64,000 nt of DNA from Mesocentrotus franciscanus (GCA_037976565.1 CP137679.1:13952780-14016779); one strand, 5' to 3'. Counted from the first letter of the stretch, positions 12,112 to 24,359 are shown. The notes: generated from the sequence alone by a model not told the origin. Made by a program: numbers and translations.

Positions 12112-12760
12112 CAGTGTGAGTCCAAAAAAAGTTTACACCTAGAAAATTGCTAATTATTTTATAAATCATCTATGAAGAGTAAATTATTATACATCCTATG
12201 AAAGAGTGTTTTATCCCGAATCATTTAGTATCATTTTTGTGTGGTATGTGTTCACGCTTGGATGAACAGGAGGCATTGTTTGCGCCAAAGTTGCTTATGT
12301 GATGTTTGAATAAAACAATTGGGATTTGGGTTTTGATTCGGTCATTGCAGATCCAAATAACATCCCTAACAAAATTAATCATGCCACACATATCAAATAT
12401 CGAATATCAAATATCAACAAACATGTGTGCGCGCACTTGTGTGTGTGTGTGTGTGTGTGTGACTTTGCTTCTGCAAAAAGCATATGCAATGCATCTCATT
12501 TGATACATTCAATTCATTCTCTCACTTTAATCCCAACATATCACATACTATAGGCATCACTTTGGCGCAAGTCGATTTTTGCACTCTCGCAAACAGTGCC
12601 TCCTGTTCATCCAAGCGTGAACACATACCACACAAAAATGATACCAAATGATTTGGGATAAAACGCTCTTTCATAAGATGTATAATAATTTACTGTTTAT
12701 AGATGATTTTTAAAATAATTAGCAATTTTCTAGGTGTAAACTTTTTTTTGACTCACACGG
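12112..12760. mobile_element. Palindromic Tc1/mariner-type MITE
   Basis: Two arms of about 200 bp, 12112-12305 and about 12555-12760, are inverted copies of each other. The outer ends read CAGTGTGAGTC and GACTCACACGG, and each is flanked by TA (12110-12111 and 12761-12762), the target duplication of Tc1/mariner elements. The TIR followed by a run of A and GTTTACACC is mariner-like. The centre holds a (GT)n tract near 12437-12462. There is no transposase, so the copy is non-autonomous and able to form a very long hairpin. Confidence 0.8.
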
Positions 12761-12762
12761 TA

Positions 12763-13228
12763 TAGGGTTAAAGCCCCTCTTAAGTGTTGGGAGCCCCACA
12801 AATTTGATGGCAAAATTTCACTTAAATTTTATCATAATGTGAAAGAGGATGTCATTTAAGACACATTTCTGCAAGCATTTTCAAAACAAGTGTGTTTGAA
12901 GTCGAATATTAATGAAAAAATACAAGATTTAGGTTGTCTGCATACAACAGAAACCCAAATTATGTATTCTTTTATCAATATTTGGTTTCAAACACATTTT
13001 GGGGGGTAAATCTTTGTAGAAGTGTGTCTTAAGATTTGTGCATTTCTTTAAAGTCAGGTATATCATGTAGAAATTTGATAAATTTGTTCCATTATTAATC
13101 ATATCTGCCTGGAGAGTTGCCAAACCATTTTTCTTGTGGGAGTTTCTTTTTCATTTCTTTTCTTATGTTTTTTTTTTTAATCTACTTTTTTTCTTTCTTT
13201 CTTGTCTTAAAAAAAATCTTTCTTACAG
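12763..13228. other. Intron upstream of module B, no feature recognised
   Basis: AT-rich sequence ending in the T-rich tract and TTACAG acceptor of the module B CUB-like exon. Nothing else is supportable. Confidence 0.5.
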
Positions 13229-13576
13229 ATTATTCAGCAACATATCTTCCGAGAGGTGAATCATATTTCATCTTCTTACCGTACACCACCACAAGACGAT
13301 TGTATAACGCAACCTTACTACAAACAAACGCTACAAATGGATTTCAAGTTTTGTTCCGAGATTTGTATCTCAGTAATTATGAAGTTGAAGTCCAAATAGG
13401 GACAGGTAACGATCCTTCTAAAAATAAGTCTGTCATCGCAACTATCCATGGATATACAAACTATGCTCCTGTTGATGTCTATGTAGATACCAATGAGATG
13501 TGGTTTGCTGTCATAGGAGCAAAGGGTTACAGCAGTTTTCGAATGGATGTTGAGATCATTTCCATTGACCTACCAA
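13229..13576 (+). CDS. CUB-like exon, module B
   Basis: 348 nt, phase 1-1, acceptor TTACAG and donor GTGAGT. It is the closest relative of the module A exon: both have the RDLYL(D/S)NYE(A/V)EVQIGTG stretch and end KGYSSFRMDVEIIS. Cysteine-free and rich in sequons. The intron to its LDLa-like partner carries a Helitron-like insertion. Confidence 0.82.
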
Positions 13577-13790
13577 GTGAGTGTTGAATTAATTTTCTTT
13601 TAAAATATATTAGTGAAATCCAAAGCTCTGTGTATTGAGCAGTGATAACTGGTATTTTACCAGTAAAATGAGAATTATTCAACACCGGTCGACTGATGAA
13701 GATAAACCATGTTTTCTGTTTTTACAAGAAAAAATAGAATAAAGAAGGTGAATTTTTAACCCACCTAATTACTAAAAGCGTATTCAATTT

Positions 13791-14477
13791 TTGTCTCGCC
13801 TGCGTAGCAAAAAGCGAGACATAGGCGCCGCTTTTCCGGTGGCGGCGGCGGCATCAACATCAAAAACTTAACCTAAGGTTAAGTTTTTGAATTTTTTATA
13901 TAATTTTGAAAGTATAGGTTCTTATTCAATGAAACTTGGACTAAAGAGTTATCAAGTATCCCCCATCATGTGGGTAGAATTTCAGCCCACTAGGTCAAGG
14001 TCAAAGGTCATTTCAGGTCAACAAACTTAGACTATGTTGTGGCATCAGGCTAAGATTTTGAATTGTTATCATAATTTTGAAAGTATACATTCCTATTCCA
14101 TGAAACTTGTACCTAAGGGTCATCAAGTATTACAGATCATTAACACAAATTCCAGGTCACAAAGTCAAGGTCAAAGGTCATTTTAGGTCAGTAGACTTGG
14201 ATTATGTTTTCACAACTAAATATGAGAATTAATAAATCAATTTTTGTTATTTGTTCATATTTCATGAAAATTATCAATCTTGGTACAAATAATAGTAAAT
14301 AATTATTCTGATGATTCTGTGTCAATATTCACTTAAAAATGATGATTATATTCAGAGAATTTCATTTTTTTTTGGGGCCCTAATGGGCCACCCTGCCTAT
14401 AAATAATGTCCCAACCTCAGTTTTTCATCATAACGAATTGCGTAATGCAGGCGAGACCGCCAAGAGCGTTTCCCTTG
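13791..14477 (+). mobile_element. Helitron-like non-autonomous element, family 2
   Basis: It begins TT then GTCTCGC, which pairs with GCGAGAC 14 nt later as a 5' hairpin. GTCTCGCCTGC recurs inverted as GCAGGCGAGAC (14447-14457). A CGC-caaga-GCG hairpin and the end CTTG (14474-14477) before TT follow. Inside are two diverged units of about 170 bp with AGGTCAAGGTCAAAGGTCAT. The host intron resumes at AAATTTCCAAGCATTAT, which matches modules E and F. Layout mirrors family 1, sequence does not. Confidence 0.65.
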
Positions 14478-14540
14478 TTAAATTTCCAAGCATTATAAGC
14501 TACTCATAAGTTATTTTTCTCTCCATCTATCTTTTACCAG

Positions 14541-14639
14541 CCTTATTTGCTTGTTCAAGCTCCAACATGAACGTGTCATCGACTGTCCTTTGCGATGGAC
14601 TTTACCACTGCGATCATTATGAGGATGAATTGGCATGCA
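14541..14639 (+). CDS. Half-LDLa exon, module B
   Basis: 99 nt, acceptor TTACCAG, donor GTAAGT, phase 1-1. Carries four cysteines, CDGLYHCDHYEDELAC at its C-terminal half, and the sequon NVS in the spacer. Nearly the same as module A. Confidence 0.8.
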
Positions 14640-17417
14640 GTAAGTCAAAGAACAACTGATATTTAGTACTGCATTTCTTCTTATTATTATTATTATGATT
14701 TTATAGCATATGTTAATAACTAATTCTAAAATTGTTTGATCTCAGCCTATCAAATGCCACGATTTCAGTAGCTTATAATAGTTATTATAACTTGTTATCG
14801 ATAACAGGTTTCATGAAGCAGGGCCCAGGTACACGAACACGGAATTGTTGGAGTAAGGGTAATGAAATCTGAAGCCTGCATATACACTGTACATTGTATT
14901 TAGCATTCTCTCACAATTTTCTCCATTGCTTTATGTAATTAAGAAATTAGTAAACATCATTAGTTTCTTGCATTTTTATGGTGTACATTCTTCATAATTT
15001 CTTTATTATTTCCCACCTAAGCTCGTCTACAAGAAATCAAAGTGTGTGTGGGGGCGTATGATGGTCTGCAAGTCGATAGTCACTTTGTGGCGGTTTTGTG
15101 CAGACTCTTCCAGATGGGATTTATTTTAGGACTGGGGAGAAGCGCATCTTACCGGTCATGGTATTATTTTTTTTTTTTAATTTGATTTTCTGTAGTATTG
15201 ATGCGACACTTGATGCACATTCCTTTAAGGATTTAGTAGGAAATTACCAAGATTATCAAGATCTTGATCTTCTGGTTTTACAGCAGCCTTTCATGTATAT
15301 ATTACATATAGTAATATTTTTGTCTGGCATTAAGCCTAAGATCTTGCGAAGGGGGTAGATATTGGATTTCTCCGTGCGAGCTGCTAAAGCCATGGTAAAT
15401 AATATTTTCGATCAGTTCGATAGTAGCTTGATATTGAAGGTGGTCATAGTGAGCTTTAAATAGACGTATGAACCTGGTCACTATTGAAACAATATTCTTA
15501 TAATCCACATCCTAGCAGGAGCGGCAGAGTGTCTTTCAGCGTGGCGGTGCACCGGCAAAAAAGCTACTTTCTAGAAAAGGAGGTATCTACAAAGGGTAAC
15601 CACAAGGCAAAAAATTACAATCCTTAGACATGTATTTACCCCCTACATAATGAAGGATGATCTTTAAGGTTTTCTCTTTACGTGATCTAAGATAATGCTT
15701 TAGCAACTTACTTTGCTGTTGTATTTTATGGTCTGAATATATTTTATGTGTTTAAAAGCGAGCGAAGCAAGTGAGCACATTTTTCAAGATTTTTAAGGGT
15801 CATAATTGTGACTGCTTATTTCTCATTTAGATACAATAACCGACTCTGATGGGGTTTTACGCACAATCTCTTAATAAAAGAATATATAAGAACTTCAATA
15901 TATTACTTAATGACATGAATTATAAATGCAATCGTAGCATATATGGTACTTATGTCTCAGTCTTGTTTAACATAAATGATGGAAATGTAGGCTGAATGCA
16001 GTTGCCTTGAGTTTGAAAATCCCTAAATTGTCTAAACCTTTATATCCCAGAACAAAAAGCAGATGGTTGCCTTGTCATTTTATTAAGTCCAAAAAGTTTA
16101 AAGCATGATGGGTTGGAAATGCTTCTATTAGCATTTGAATAGAAAATGTTGTGGTAGTTTAAAGGGGAAACGTATTGTAAAAAGGGCACACCTTTGATAA
16201 ATATCTAGCGAAGGTACATCTGATAGCTTTGAAAGTGAGCACGATGACAAAATAACAAGGAAAATTTATCATATTTGAAGAAAAAGAGGAAGGTGCACTT
16301 TAATTAGAAAGAGAAAATGAGCATTCATCAGGAGGGAAAAGGGCACTTATTATAAAATAAAAGAGGCACCTGTCAAAGTAAAAGGGGCACTTATCAGAGC
16401 TAAAAGGGGCATTTCTCATTCGTTTAATAGGGGCACTCATCAGATATGAAAAGTGGCACTTCTTTAAAGGGAAAATGCAATTATTACAAAGTAAAAGGTG
16501 CACCTATCAGATTTGGATTGGGGCACTTATCAAAGCTGAAAAAGGTATTTCTAATTCCTAAAAAGGAGCACTCATCATAAATGAAAAGTGGCATTTCTTA
16601 GAAGGGAAACGGGGCGGGTGTATCACGGTAAAAGGGGCACTTTGGGGGTACTCTAAGAAGAGGGCACTGTGCTGAGGGGCAGCCACTGTATCCTAGGCAA
16701 TAGTAGGAATGATGGTAATAATAATACTCATTTTAAATAATGCTAATAATAACAATAATAATAATAATGATAATATATTCTTCTTCTATAGCTCAAGACA
16801 GGACCATTGGTCCTGCCAATGCGCATTACAATTTACAATTTATAATTTATGTAAACACTTATCAAAAAGCTAAGTTTTTAGTGCTTTCTTAAAAACTTTG
16901 GTGTGTGTCATAGAGCGTAGATATACTGGGAGAGTGTTCTAAAGTTTGGGGCTAGTGCCTTATCACAACAACAAAAATTTGCGGGGAAAAATGCCTGCAT
17001 TTATTAAGGGGCGTCTAATATTAACCAATCTCTGTTTAAATTTTGTCACTTGTTCGTATTTGTTACATCAAATCACAATTTCCTCCCAACTAACTTTTTG
17101 TGTGCATGAGGTAGATGGGAGGAAACTGACTTGACTTGGAGCTATGTTTCGGGAGCTCTGGCAGTTAACCTTTTTGGAAATGGCCTAAATGGTCTAAGAA
17201 ACTTAAGGGGGTCATATCGTATGGTTGATGCAGGGTATGGGGGAGCTTCCAGACTAGTCACTGCAAGATCATGAAGCTCATCTAGAAATCTCTAGTTGAA
17301 GAACTGATCAGAATCATCTACAGATGCGAAAGTTACTTGTTTTTCTTTTCTTTTTTGTGTTTTTTTAAAATTTAATTCATTTCTTTCTTTCTTGTCTTAT
17401 TAAAATCTTTCTTACAG
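14640..17417. other. Module B-C intron, paralogous to the C-D and D-E introns
   Basis: Large intron. Blocks at about 15000-15360, 15680-15900 and 15900-16060 recur after module C (18960-19615, then 31931-32137 beyond the DIRS insertion, then about 41490-41770). This shows that module duplications included the intron. No exon is recognised; short open frames here are not conserved between paralogues. Confidence 0.65.
16300..16650 (+). repeat. Degenerate GGGGCACTTATCA minisatellite
   Basis: About ten irregular units of roughly 25-35 bp contain variants of AAAAGGGGCACTTATCAGA, mixing GGCATTTCTCATTC and GGCACCTGTCA forms. A shorter paralogous stretch lies in the module D-E intron at about 45640-45840. 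Confidence 0.7.
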
Positions 17418-17762
17418 GTACTTCAGCAACATATCTTCCGGAAGGTGAATCACATTTCATCTCCTTACCATACACCAATGCAAAACGATTGTATAACGCA
17501 ACCTTACTACAAACAAACGCTACAAATGGATTTCAAGTTGTGTTCCAATATTTGTATCTCGATTATGGTGATGAAGTCCAAATAGGGACAGGTAACGATC
17601 CGTCTGACAACCAGTCTGTCATCACAAATATCCATGAATATAGATACTACCCTCCTGATGATGTCTATGTAGATACCAATGAGATGTGGTTTGCTGTAAT
17701 AGGAGGGAGGCAAAACAGTGGTATTCAGATGGATGTTGGAATTACTGCCATTGATTTGCTGA
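17418..17762 (+). CDS. CUB-like exon, module C
   Basis: 345 nt (115 codons), acceptor TTACAG, donor GTGAGT, phase 1-1. The first codon is completed as Gly rather than Asp. It belongs with module D in a distinct subtype: VFQYLYLDYGDEVQIGTG, DNQSVI, and GGRQNSGIQMDVG replacing the AKGY..RMDVEI form. No cysteine. Confidence 0.82.
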
Positions 17763-18364
17763 GTGAGTCTAATTGCATTAATTGGACTTAGCTGTTCAAT
17801 TCCTTGTGGCTTTTGTTACTAATAAAATGACTGGAGATAACATAAGTGACATATCAATATATATATATAAAGATATATACATGCATTGATCAACCTGTAT
17901 TAATTAAGATTTTGGCTTTATTGTTAGACAGTAACATCGTTAGATGTAAAATAGGACGTGGAAAGTAGATTTCCCACCAACTTTGATGACAATTATCTAA
18001 CAAGCTTAAGAAGAGCTTATGGATTGCTGTAGGTTAAAAACTACAATTCAAGATTTGCCGGGACATGAATCTCCAATACCATAAATGGGTATCCCACCTT
18101 CCGCCAATATCATCAGCCTTTTGTAACGTAACTATGAAGTCGGGCTCCCTTCCATTAACAAGTATTAAGACTACAATGTATTAACACAAAAGAGCATATG
18201 CAATAGCCTATGTGCAAGATTAATTGTAGCTGAAAATGTATAAGTTGATCTCAATTGTCATTATAAAGGAACATTGATTAGGGTTACTGTTATTAAGAGA
18301 TTATGTTTAGAATCAGAAGTAAGTAAATGCTCCTAAAACACACATCGTCCTTTTTCTATTTTAG
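17763..18364. other. Intron within module C
   Basis: AT-rich, with a short (AT)n run near 17858. It aligns by eye with the module D intron (43242-43818) over most of its length. No other feature seen. Confidence 0.5.
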
Positions 18365-18463
18365 ATTTGTTTCCTTGTTCGGGATCGAACATGAACGTGT
18401 CAGTGACGTTGGTTTGCGATGGATATTACAACTGTGATAATTATGAAGATGAATCATTATGTA
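18365..18463 (+). CDS. Half-LDLa exon, module C
   Basis: 99 nt, acceptor TTTTAG, donor GTAAGT, phase 1-1. The peptide has PCSGSNMNVSVT then LVCDGYYNCDNYEDESLC. Four cysteines and an NVS sequon; same subtype as module D. Confidence 0.8.
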
Positions 18464-19615
18464 GTAAGTAACAGAATACCTCCTTAGTTTTGATACTGAA
18501 ATTCTTTTTAACTACCGTATATTTCCGTGTTCTGACGAATTATGTCCTGCTGCCTACTAGCATATACATGATATAGAATACAACATAGGCAAATTTGCAG
18601 AAATGCTAATTAGCATATCCCCTAATTACTTAAACCAGGGGCTTGTTTAATAAAAAATTGTTATTAATAAAAAATTCTAAAATTCTATAAAAATTCAGCT
18701 CTCAGCCAATCAAATGCCTTGATTTCAATAGCTTATATCAGTTATTGTAACTTGCTATTGATAACAATTTTTTGGAAACGGGTCCCAGGTTCACGAACAC
18801 AGAATTGTTGGAATAAGGGTAATGAAATATAAAGTCATATATTTTGCCTTCTCTCACATTCTTTTCCACTGATTTATGAAATTAAGAAATTAGTAAACAT
18901 CATTATTTTTTTGCATTTTTATTGAGAACTTTCTTCATCATTTCTCTAATATTTCTCACCTAAGCTTATCTCCTAAATATCAAAGTGTGTGGAGGGGGTC
19001 CATGATGGTCTGCAAGTCGATAGTCACTTCAGGGCGTTTTTGTACAGAATCTTCCAGACAAGACAGGATTTATTTTAGGATTGGGGAGAAGCGCACCTTG
19101 CCGTCATGGTATTTTATTTTTGAACAGATTTTCTGTAGTATAGTGTGAATGGGACATATGCACTTTCTTTTGGTAATTTAGTTGGAACATTAAGTAATCA
19201 AGATCTTGATCTCCAAGTTTTACAGCAGCCTTTCATGTCATTGAATAGTAATATTTTTGTCTTGCATTAAGCCTAAGATCTTGGGGACGGGGTAGATATT
19301 GGATCCCTCTGGTCGCGGCCGCCAAAGCCATGGTAAATAATCAATTTTTGATCATTTCAATAGTAGCTTGATATTAAAGGTGGTCATAGTGACCTTTAAA
19401 AAGAAATATGAACCTGGTAACTTTTGAAAAAATATTCTTTTAATCCACATCCTAGCAGGAGCCGCGGAATGTCTTTCAGAGTGGGGGTGCACCAGGAAAA
19501 AAAACACTTTCTGGAAAAGAGGGCAGCTACTAAGCGTAATCTCAAAGTGAAAAAAGTGCAATCCTTAGACATGTATCTACCCCTACATTATCGAGGATGA
19601 TCTTAAAGGCTTTCT
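18464..19615. other. Module C-D intron, left part
   Basis: Paralogous to the intron after module B, including the AAAGCCATGGTAAATAAT and CATCCTAGCAGGAGC blocks. It is cut at 19615 by the DIRS insertion and resumes at 31931. Confidence 0.65.
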
Positions 19616-19633
19616 ATTTACCACAATAAATCA

Positions 19634-19770
19634 TATGTATCTACCTATTATTGCTTAGTCCTCCAGACAAAGCAGTCATCGAAAATAAAAAAGTCACAGT
19701 TGTGCATACCCCACCCCGATATACCCTTCAGTCACGCGCACTCTACGTCCGCATACAAACTTCCTCTCTC
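19634..19770 (+). repeat. DIRS left inverted terminal repeat
   Basis: These 137 bp are, by direct comparison, an exact reverse complement of 31753-31889. Identity over 137 bp in an otherwise damaged element suggests either a recent insertion or repeated copying of one end from the other during replication. The outermost 18 bp (19616-19633) differ from the right end. Confidence 0.95.
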
Positions 19771-20180
19771 TTTTTCGCAGTCATTCGATTAGGAGTCAGT
19801 TAAGTCACTAGCGCCAAAATCAGAGTTTTTTACTCCTCGCAGCGGTTTAGAGTGCTTCTTTTCTGTCAATTTCCAGTTCCAATTTGTTTGTATACATTTT
19901 GGTTCGGTTTTTTAACCCTCAGTCACTTTTCTTTTGGCAAGATTTTAGTTATCATTTTGTCGAGCGAACTTCCTTTTTCAGTTCGGTCCCGGACACAGTA
20001 TTTTGTGTACCTGGGCTTTTTCACGTAGTGTGTGTTAAGGAATTTTTTATTGTGCATACCTTGGGTGTAGTTGTTATTGTAGATTGTTTCGGTGCGGCTC
20101 TTTGTTTGAGCGCGCTGTGTGTGGTTTTCTTTGTTAGACGCTAAAGTAAGCGTACTTCCTTTTAACTCCTTTGTTGACGC

Positions 20181-20717
20181 TTAAAGGTACTATGTCCCAT
20201 TTGCATGCCAAAAAAATGAAAAGGTTAAATTCCAACAGCATTAGAAAGACAATACTAATTTAGAACTTCCCTAAAATAAAGGGGGCTTGAAAATGTCTTT
20301 AAGTGGGAAAATAACGACTATTAGTTGTCGAATCGACTTAGGAGCTATAGAGCCAGTAAGTAATAGTCTGATTTTCAGACCATTGTACCGAATGGTCGTA
20401 CGTTTTATGCTGCGCAAAGATTCAATCAGTTTAATTTTGGCCATTACAAGAAGTGGGTTATTGATGTAGACAAATGCTCATGTACCCTTTACAGCTCATT
20501 TTATGTATGTTATTACCAAAGATGAAAAAGCCAGTCAGTCACTCAATAGTGTCTGACAGTGAAGTCTAGCAAGTAAACGGGTTTCCTTGCATAATTTGAT
20601 TATTAGGACACTGCTAACGCTTAAATTTCACAGATAGGACATACATGACATATTCATAATGCCTGCAAAGTTCTACAGAATTTGATGTTGGCTGCAAAAG
20701 GGATATAGTATCTTTAA
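20181..20717. mobile_element. TTAA-flanked MITE in the DIRS leader
   Basis: TTAA at 20181-20184 and 20714-20717 flank inverted ends AGGTACTATGTCCC (20185-20198) and GGGATATAGTATCT (20700-20713), 12 of 14 matching. TTAA target duplication is the hallmark of piggyBac-type elements, though the ends lack the usual CCC start. The DIRS leader motif GTAAGCGT(A/T)CTTCCTTT occurs on both sides. No transposase. Confidence 0.65.
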
Positions 20718-20938
20718 GTAAGCGTTCTTCCTTTCTTAGCTCTTTGTTAATCTTCTAGAGCTGTTTTTGTTTCACCAAGTTGTTTTGTTTTAAGAGTTAT
20801 ATAAACGTTTGTTATAGCGACGTGTTTGTTGCTTGTTTTATCGACGCCTTTTCTTTGTCGATTGTTTGGTTTTCAGTAACTATTGTTACCTTTCGTTGTT
20901 GTTGTTTTACTTTCTTGGAAAGTTTGTTTTATCCACAG

Positions 20939-23145
20939 ATGGACTCTGGAGTGGATTCACGCCCCCCGGTGTCGGTTGCCGTTACCACCTCACTTGCGTG
21001 TGGGTTTGGTGCGGCAGGGGGGTATGGGCACCCCGAGTACAGGCTCGGGGCAGGTAACCCCGCGCACTAGCTTTTTCTTGCCAGGTGTGTCAGGAGTTTT
21101 GCCCGGGTGTAAGGCACCGACGGATACCGTCCGGGCCAGCCAGCGGCTGCGCTCGGGCATAGGTATGTCGAGGTCTATAAATTCAGTTCAGCTGAATACA
21201 GAGACTCCTGCTGGTGGCTCTCCCCCTCGCGGGTCTGTCCGTCCGGTAGAGGCCCCGAGCTTCACGGCTCGGGGTTCTGTTGCGAGGCAACAGCCATGCA
21301 TAGCACGAGCCACGCATTCAAGCGTGAAGGAGACCTGGTTTGCACACCCGACTCACGTCGGCAGCATTCCTGCGACCACAGTTGGGATACCTGTTTTTAC
21401 CCTAGTGGATCGCCAGGGTCTCGGCATCGCCAAGGCTTCTCACAGAGCACTGAAGCGATGTGGCCCTGGTCACACCGACCGTGCGGGCCTCGCTGTAGCT
21501 TCTCAGGGAGCATTTCAGCGTGAGAGCCCCGGTCACACTGACCGTGCAGATCTCGCTCATGTTTCTTTAGATTCAGTGAGGCGAGACGGCCCGAGTCTGG
21601 CAGTGGTGCTAAGCGGAAGAGAGCTAGCAGGGCCAAGAAGCCTCCTTCCTCCCCCGTTGCGACGGGGAAGAAACGGAAGAGTGTGAGCGTCCTTGCCTCG
21701 GCTGGATCGCGAATAAAAAAGACAAAGGAATCGACGCCTGTGTCTTCTTTTTCGAGTTCTGCGCAGGCAGAGCTCAGGGTTCTCATGGAACAAATGTTCA
21801 GTCAGCTGAGCTCCTCAGCTGTTTTGACGGGTGCACACACTTTGGCGTCAATTTCGTCATCTGGTATGTCACCGGGTTCGGTGCCTGCCGTCCCCCGTGC
21901 CCCGGCTAGTGTTGTCGCGGAGTCCGCCTCTTTGTCTTCTAATTCGGATTCTTGTTCTGAATTTTCGGCTGCCGCTGTTTTGGCGTCAGAATCGTTACCT
22001 CGCACAGTCGACTCTCGACAGGGTTTTGTCTCCCGGCGCCTGCTGCTCTCGGCGCTCGCCGGCGAGGATTCGTTGGCCTCGGTGGGGGTTTTACCTCAGC
22101 CGTATGATTCGGTCACTATGGATCGTCAGTGTGACTGGGATTCTGTCTCCATTGTCTCGGAGGATTCGCAGCTGGACTCAGCGCCGGGACAATTTTCGAG
22201 TTTGGGCTCCGATGCGAGGGCTTTGTTAGAAAAGTATCTGCCTGATACTTTTTCTCGTCCCAGCACTGGGGCTGGTGTTCCGTCTTCGCTGTTTAAACAG
22301 CGTTCGTCTCAGGATTCTATTCCCTGCCTGAGGAATTCAAGACTGAATTTGATAGGATTGCAGTTGACCCTATCGGGTTTCTCGGGATGTGAGATCTCAA
22401 AGCTCTGCTTTTTCCTTCATTGCGGAGGTTACTCGTAACTTTTTTGTTGCGAAGAAGCTTTCGCCTGATCTTGTTAATGTAGCGCTTCGCTTGGGAGTTA
22501 ACCTCAAGAAGAAGTAGTACAAGGACCGGGATAAGCCCCTTGAGGTGATTTCGTCTATGACGGGGATTTCTCTTCGGCTCTTGGCTTATATGGGTTCTCT
22601 GGTCAGTCTCTTGGCAAGAGCTGACGAATTGGGAATTTCGGGGGATGATTTGTTAGTACTTCAGAATATCCTTTTGTTACTGTCGGGCATCTTGTGGTCG
22701 TCAATTTCTTGCACTTCTATCGCGATGACCTCTCAGCGCCGTCAGCTGGCGCTGTCGGAGCTGGGGTGTTGGAGCGGATATTCCTTCTTTGTGTGAAGGC
22801 ATTCCTTCGTCGGAACAGTTCCTTTGTGGTGGTCAGTTCACAGCTATGCTGCAGAAGGAGATTGATAGGCGTAAACAGGCCGCTGATTTGGCGCGGCATT
22901 TCCGCTCGCAACCTTTGACCAGGGGTCGTTCAAGGCCTCCGTCTAGGTCAGCTGGCGTGGGTTCACGTCATTTTACTCCTTCTCAGGCTCCTCTTCAGCC
23001 TCCCTTTCAGGTTCCTCGTCGGGCTCCGGCCCCAGCTCGGGCCCCGTTTGCCCCCCAGGCCCGTTCGGGCCGTGGCAGTTCGGCTAGAGGTTGGAGTGGT
23101 CCGTCTTCGGCCAAGTCCTTCCCTCCATCCAAGCGGCACTTTTGA
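20939..23145 (+). pseudogene. DIRS gag-like ORF1, frame-broken
   Basis: Begins at the ATG of MDSGVDSRPP and runs through at least four frames (breaks near 21060, 21685, 22430 and 22510, the last with a stop). Ser- and Pro-rich stretches dominate the middle. The C-terminal part AMLQKEIDRRKQAADLARHF, followed by an Arg/Pro-rich tail, resembles the end of DIRS gag proteins and recurs in the DIRS remnant near 53960. Presumed nucleocapsid role by position only. Confidence 0.6.
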
Positions 23146-24359
23146 AGGTTCCCCCGAGCGCTTGTAGACCGGGTCGGCGGACGACTCCGGAGTTCCTTCC
23201 CTCTTGGGAAGCTATCACCGAAGACACTTTCGTGCTCTCAGTCGTGCGACAGGGCTTCTACATAGAGTTGGTAGAGCCCCTTCCGAACGGCGCCATTCGA
23301 GTTCGTCCGCCTCCGTTGTCCGCCCCTTTCCAGCAACACATCTCGAACGAGATTCTCATGTTGCTGGAGAAGGGCGCCATAGAGAGAGTCTCGGACCACC
23401 CTGGTCTGAGTCTCTCTCCGGTTTGTCATCCCCAAGCGCTCGGGAAGTTGAGGATGATCCTCAACATGAAAAGGATCAACCTGCACATAGCTCCCATGCA
23501 TTTTCGCATGGAACACCTGGCTACTATCCTCCCTTCATTAGGTCCGGAGGATTTAGCGGTTTCCTTGGACCTCAAGGATGCCTACTTCCATGTTCCCATC
23601 CATCCACTTTCAAGGGATCTTCTGGGGTTCGCCTTTCGAGGAGAGACCTACAGATTCAAGGCCCACCCTTTCGGTCTGAGGCCGGCACCTCTGGTTTTTA
23701 CCCGAGTGGTTTCGGCCCTCACGGCCTTTCTTCGAAAGCAGGGGCTCAGGCTGTTTGCTTATTTGGACGATTGGCTCCTGGTGGCGAGTTCAGAGTCTCG
23801 CCTTCGGGAGCAGTTGAGTCTTCTACTGCAGGTCACGCAGGGACTAGGGTTCCTGGTGAACTGGGACAAATCCGAGTTGGCTCCCGCCCGCAGGTTGGTT
23901 TATCTGGTTGCGGAGTTGGATTTGCCGACTCAGTTGGCCCGTCCCAGTGGGGACAGAGTTCGGTCCATTACCAAGGCGGCCCGGTCCCTGCGGCGTGCCA
24001 GCAGAGTGCCGGCTAAGCAGTGGCTCCAGTGGCTGGGTTTTTTGGCCAGCCTGGTCGATGTTTTTCAGGATGCTCGGCTTCTCATGAGGCCCTTTCAAAG
24101 GCATCTTCTGAGGTTCTACAGGCCGAGTGTAGATTCCCTTTCGGTCAGGATACCTTTACCAAAGGAGATCAAGCTTCTGTTGGCTCCTTGGTTGAACGGT
24201 GCTTTCTTGACTCGGGGCAAGCCCTTTCGCGTGCCCCTGCCTTCGATCTCTCTGTCGACGGACGCCTCCCACCTGGGGTGGGGGGGTCACTGTTTGGGCA
24301 ACATGGTGTCGGGGACTTGGGATTTTCCGTCCTTCCGCACATCAATGTTTTGGAAATGA
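23091..24359 (+). CDS. DIRS reverse transcriptase
   Basis: An intact 422-codon frame. Early motif WEAITEDTFVLSVV is typical of the DIRS RT entry. SLDLKDAYFHVPIHPLSRD (about residue 160) is palm motif A, PFGLRPAPLVF motif B, and YLDDWLLVASS (Tyr near residue 224) the catalytic box. The frame continues into the RNase H start (LSTDASHLGWGG) before it ends early, owing to a shift near 24290-24360. This enzyme copies element RNA using the inverted ends and the internal complementary region. The start codon is arbitrary, since the upstream frame overlaps. Confidence 0.9.
   Translation: MEWSVFGQVLPSIQAALLKVPPSACRPGRRTTPEFLPSWEAITEDTFVLSVVRQGFYIELVEPLPNGAIRVRPPPLSAPFQQHISNEILMLLEKGAIERVSDHPGLSLSPVCHPQALGKLRMILNMKRINLHIAPMHFRMEHLATILPSLGPEDLAVSLDLKDAYFHVPIHPLSRDLLGFAFRGETYRFKAHPFGLRPAPLVFTRVVSALTAFLRKQGLRLFAYLDDWLLVASSESRLREQLSLLLQVTQGLGFLVNWDKSELAPARRLVYLVAELDLPTQLARPSGDRVRSITKAARSLRRASRVPAKQWLQWLGFLASLVDVFQDARLLMRPFQRHLLRFYRPSVDSLSVRIPLPKEIKLLLAPWLNGAFLTRGKPFRVPLPSISLSTDASHLGWGGHCLGNMVSGTWDFPSFRTSMFWK

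Noticed and set aside
12306..12553. Small open frames with Cys/Val runs
   Set aside because: They are produced by the (GT)n tract in the centre of the mariner-type MITE.
19884..20144. Hydrophobic open frame as a membrane protein
   Set aside because: It lies in the T-rich DIRS leader, is absent as a conserved frame in the other DIRS copies and shows no start context.
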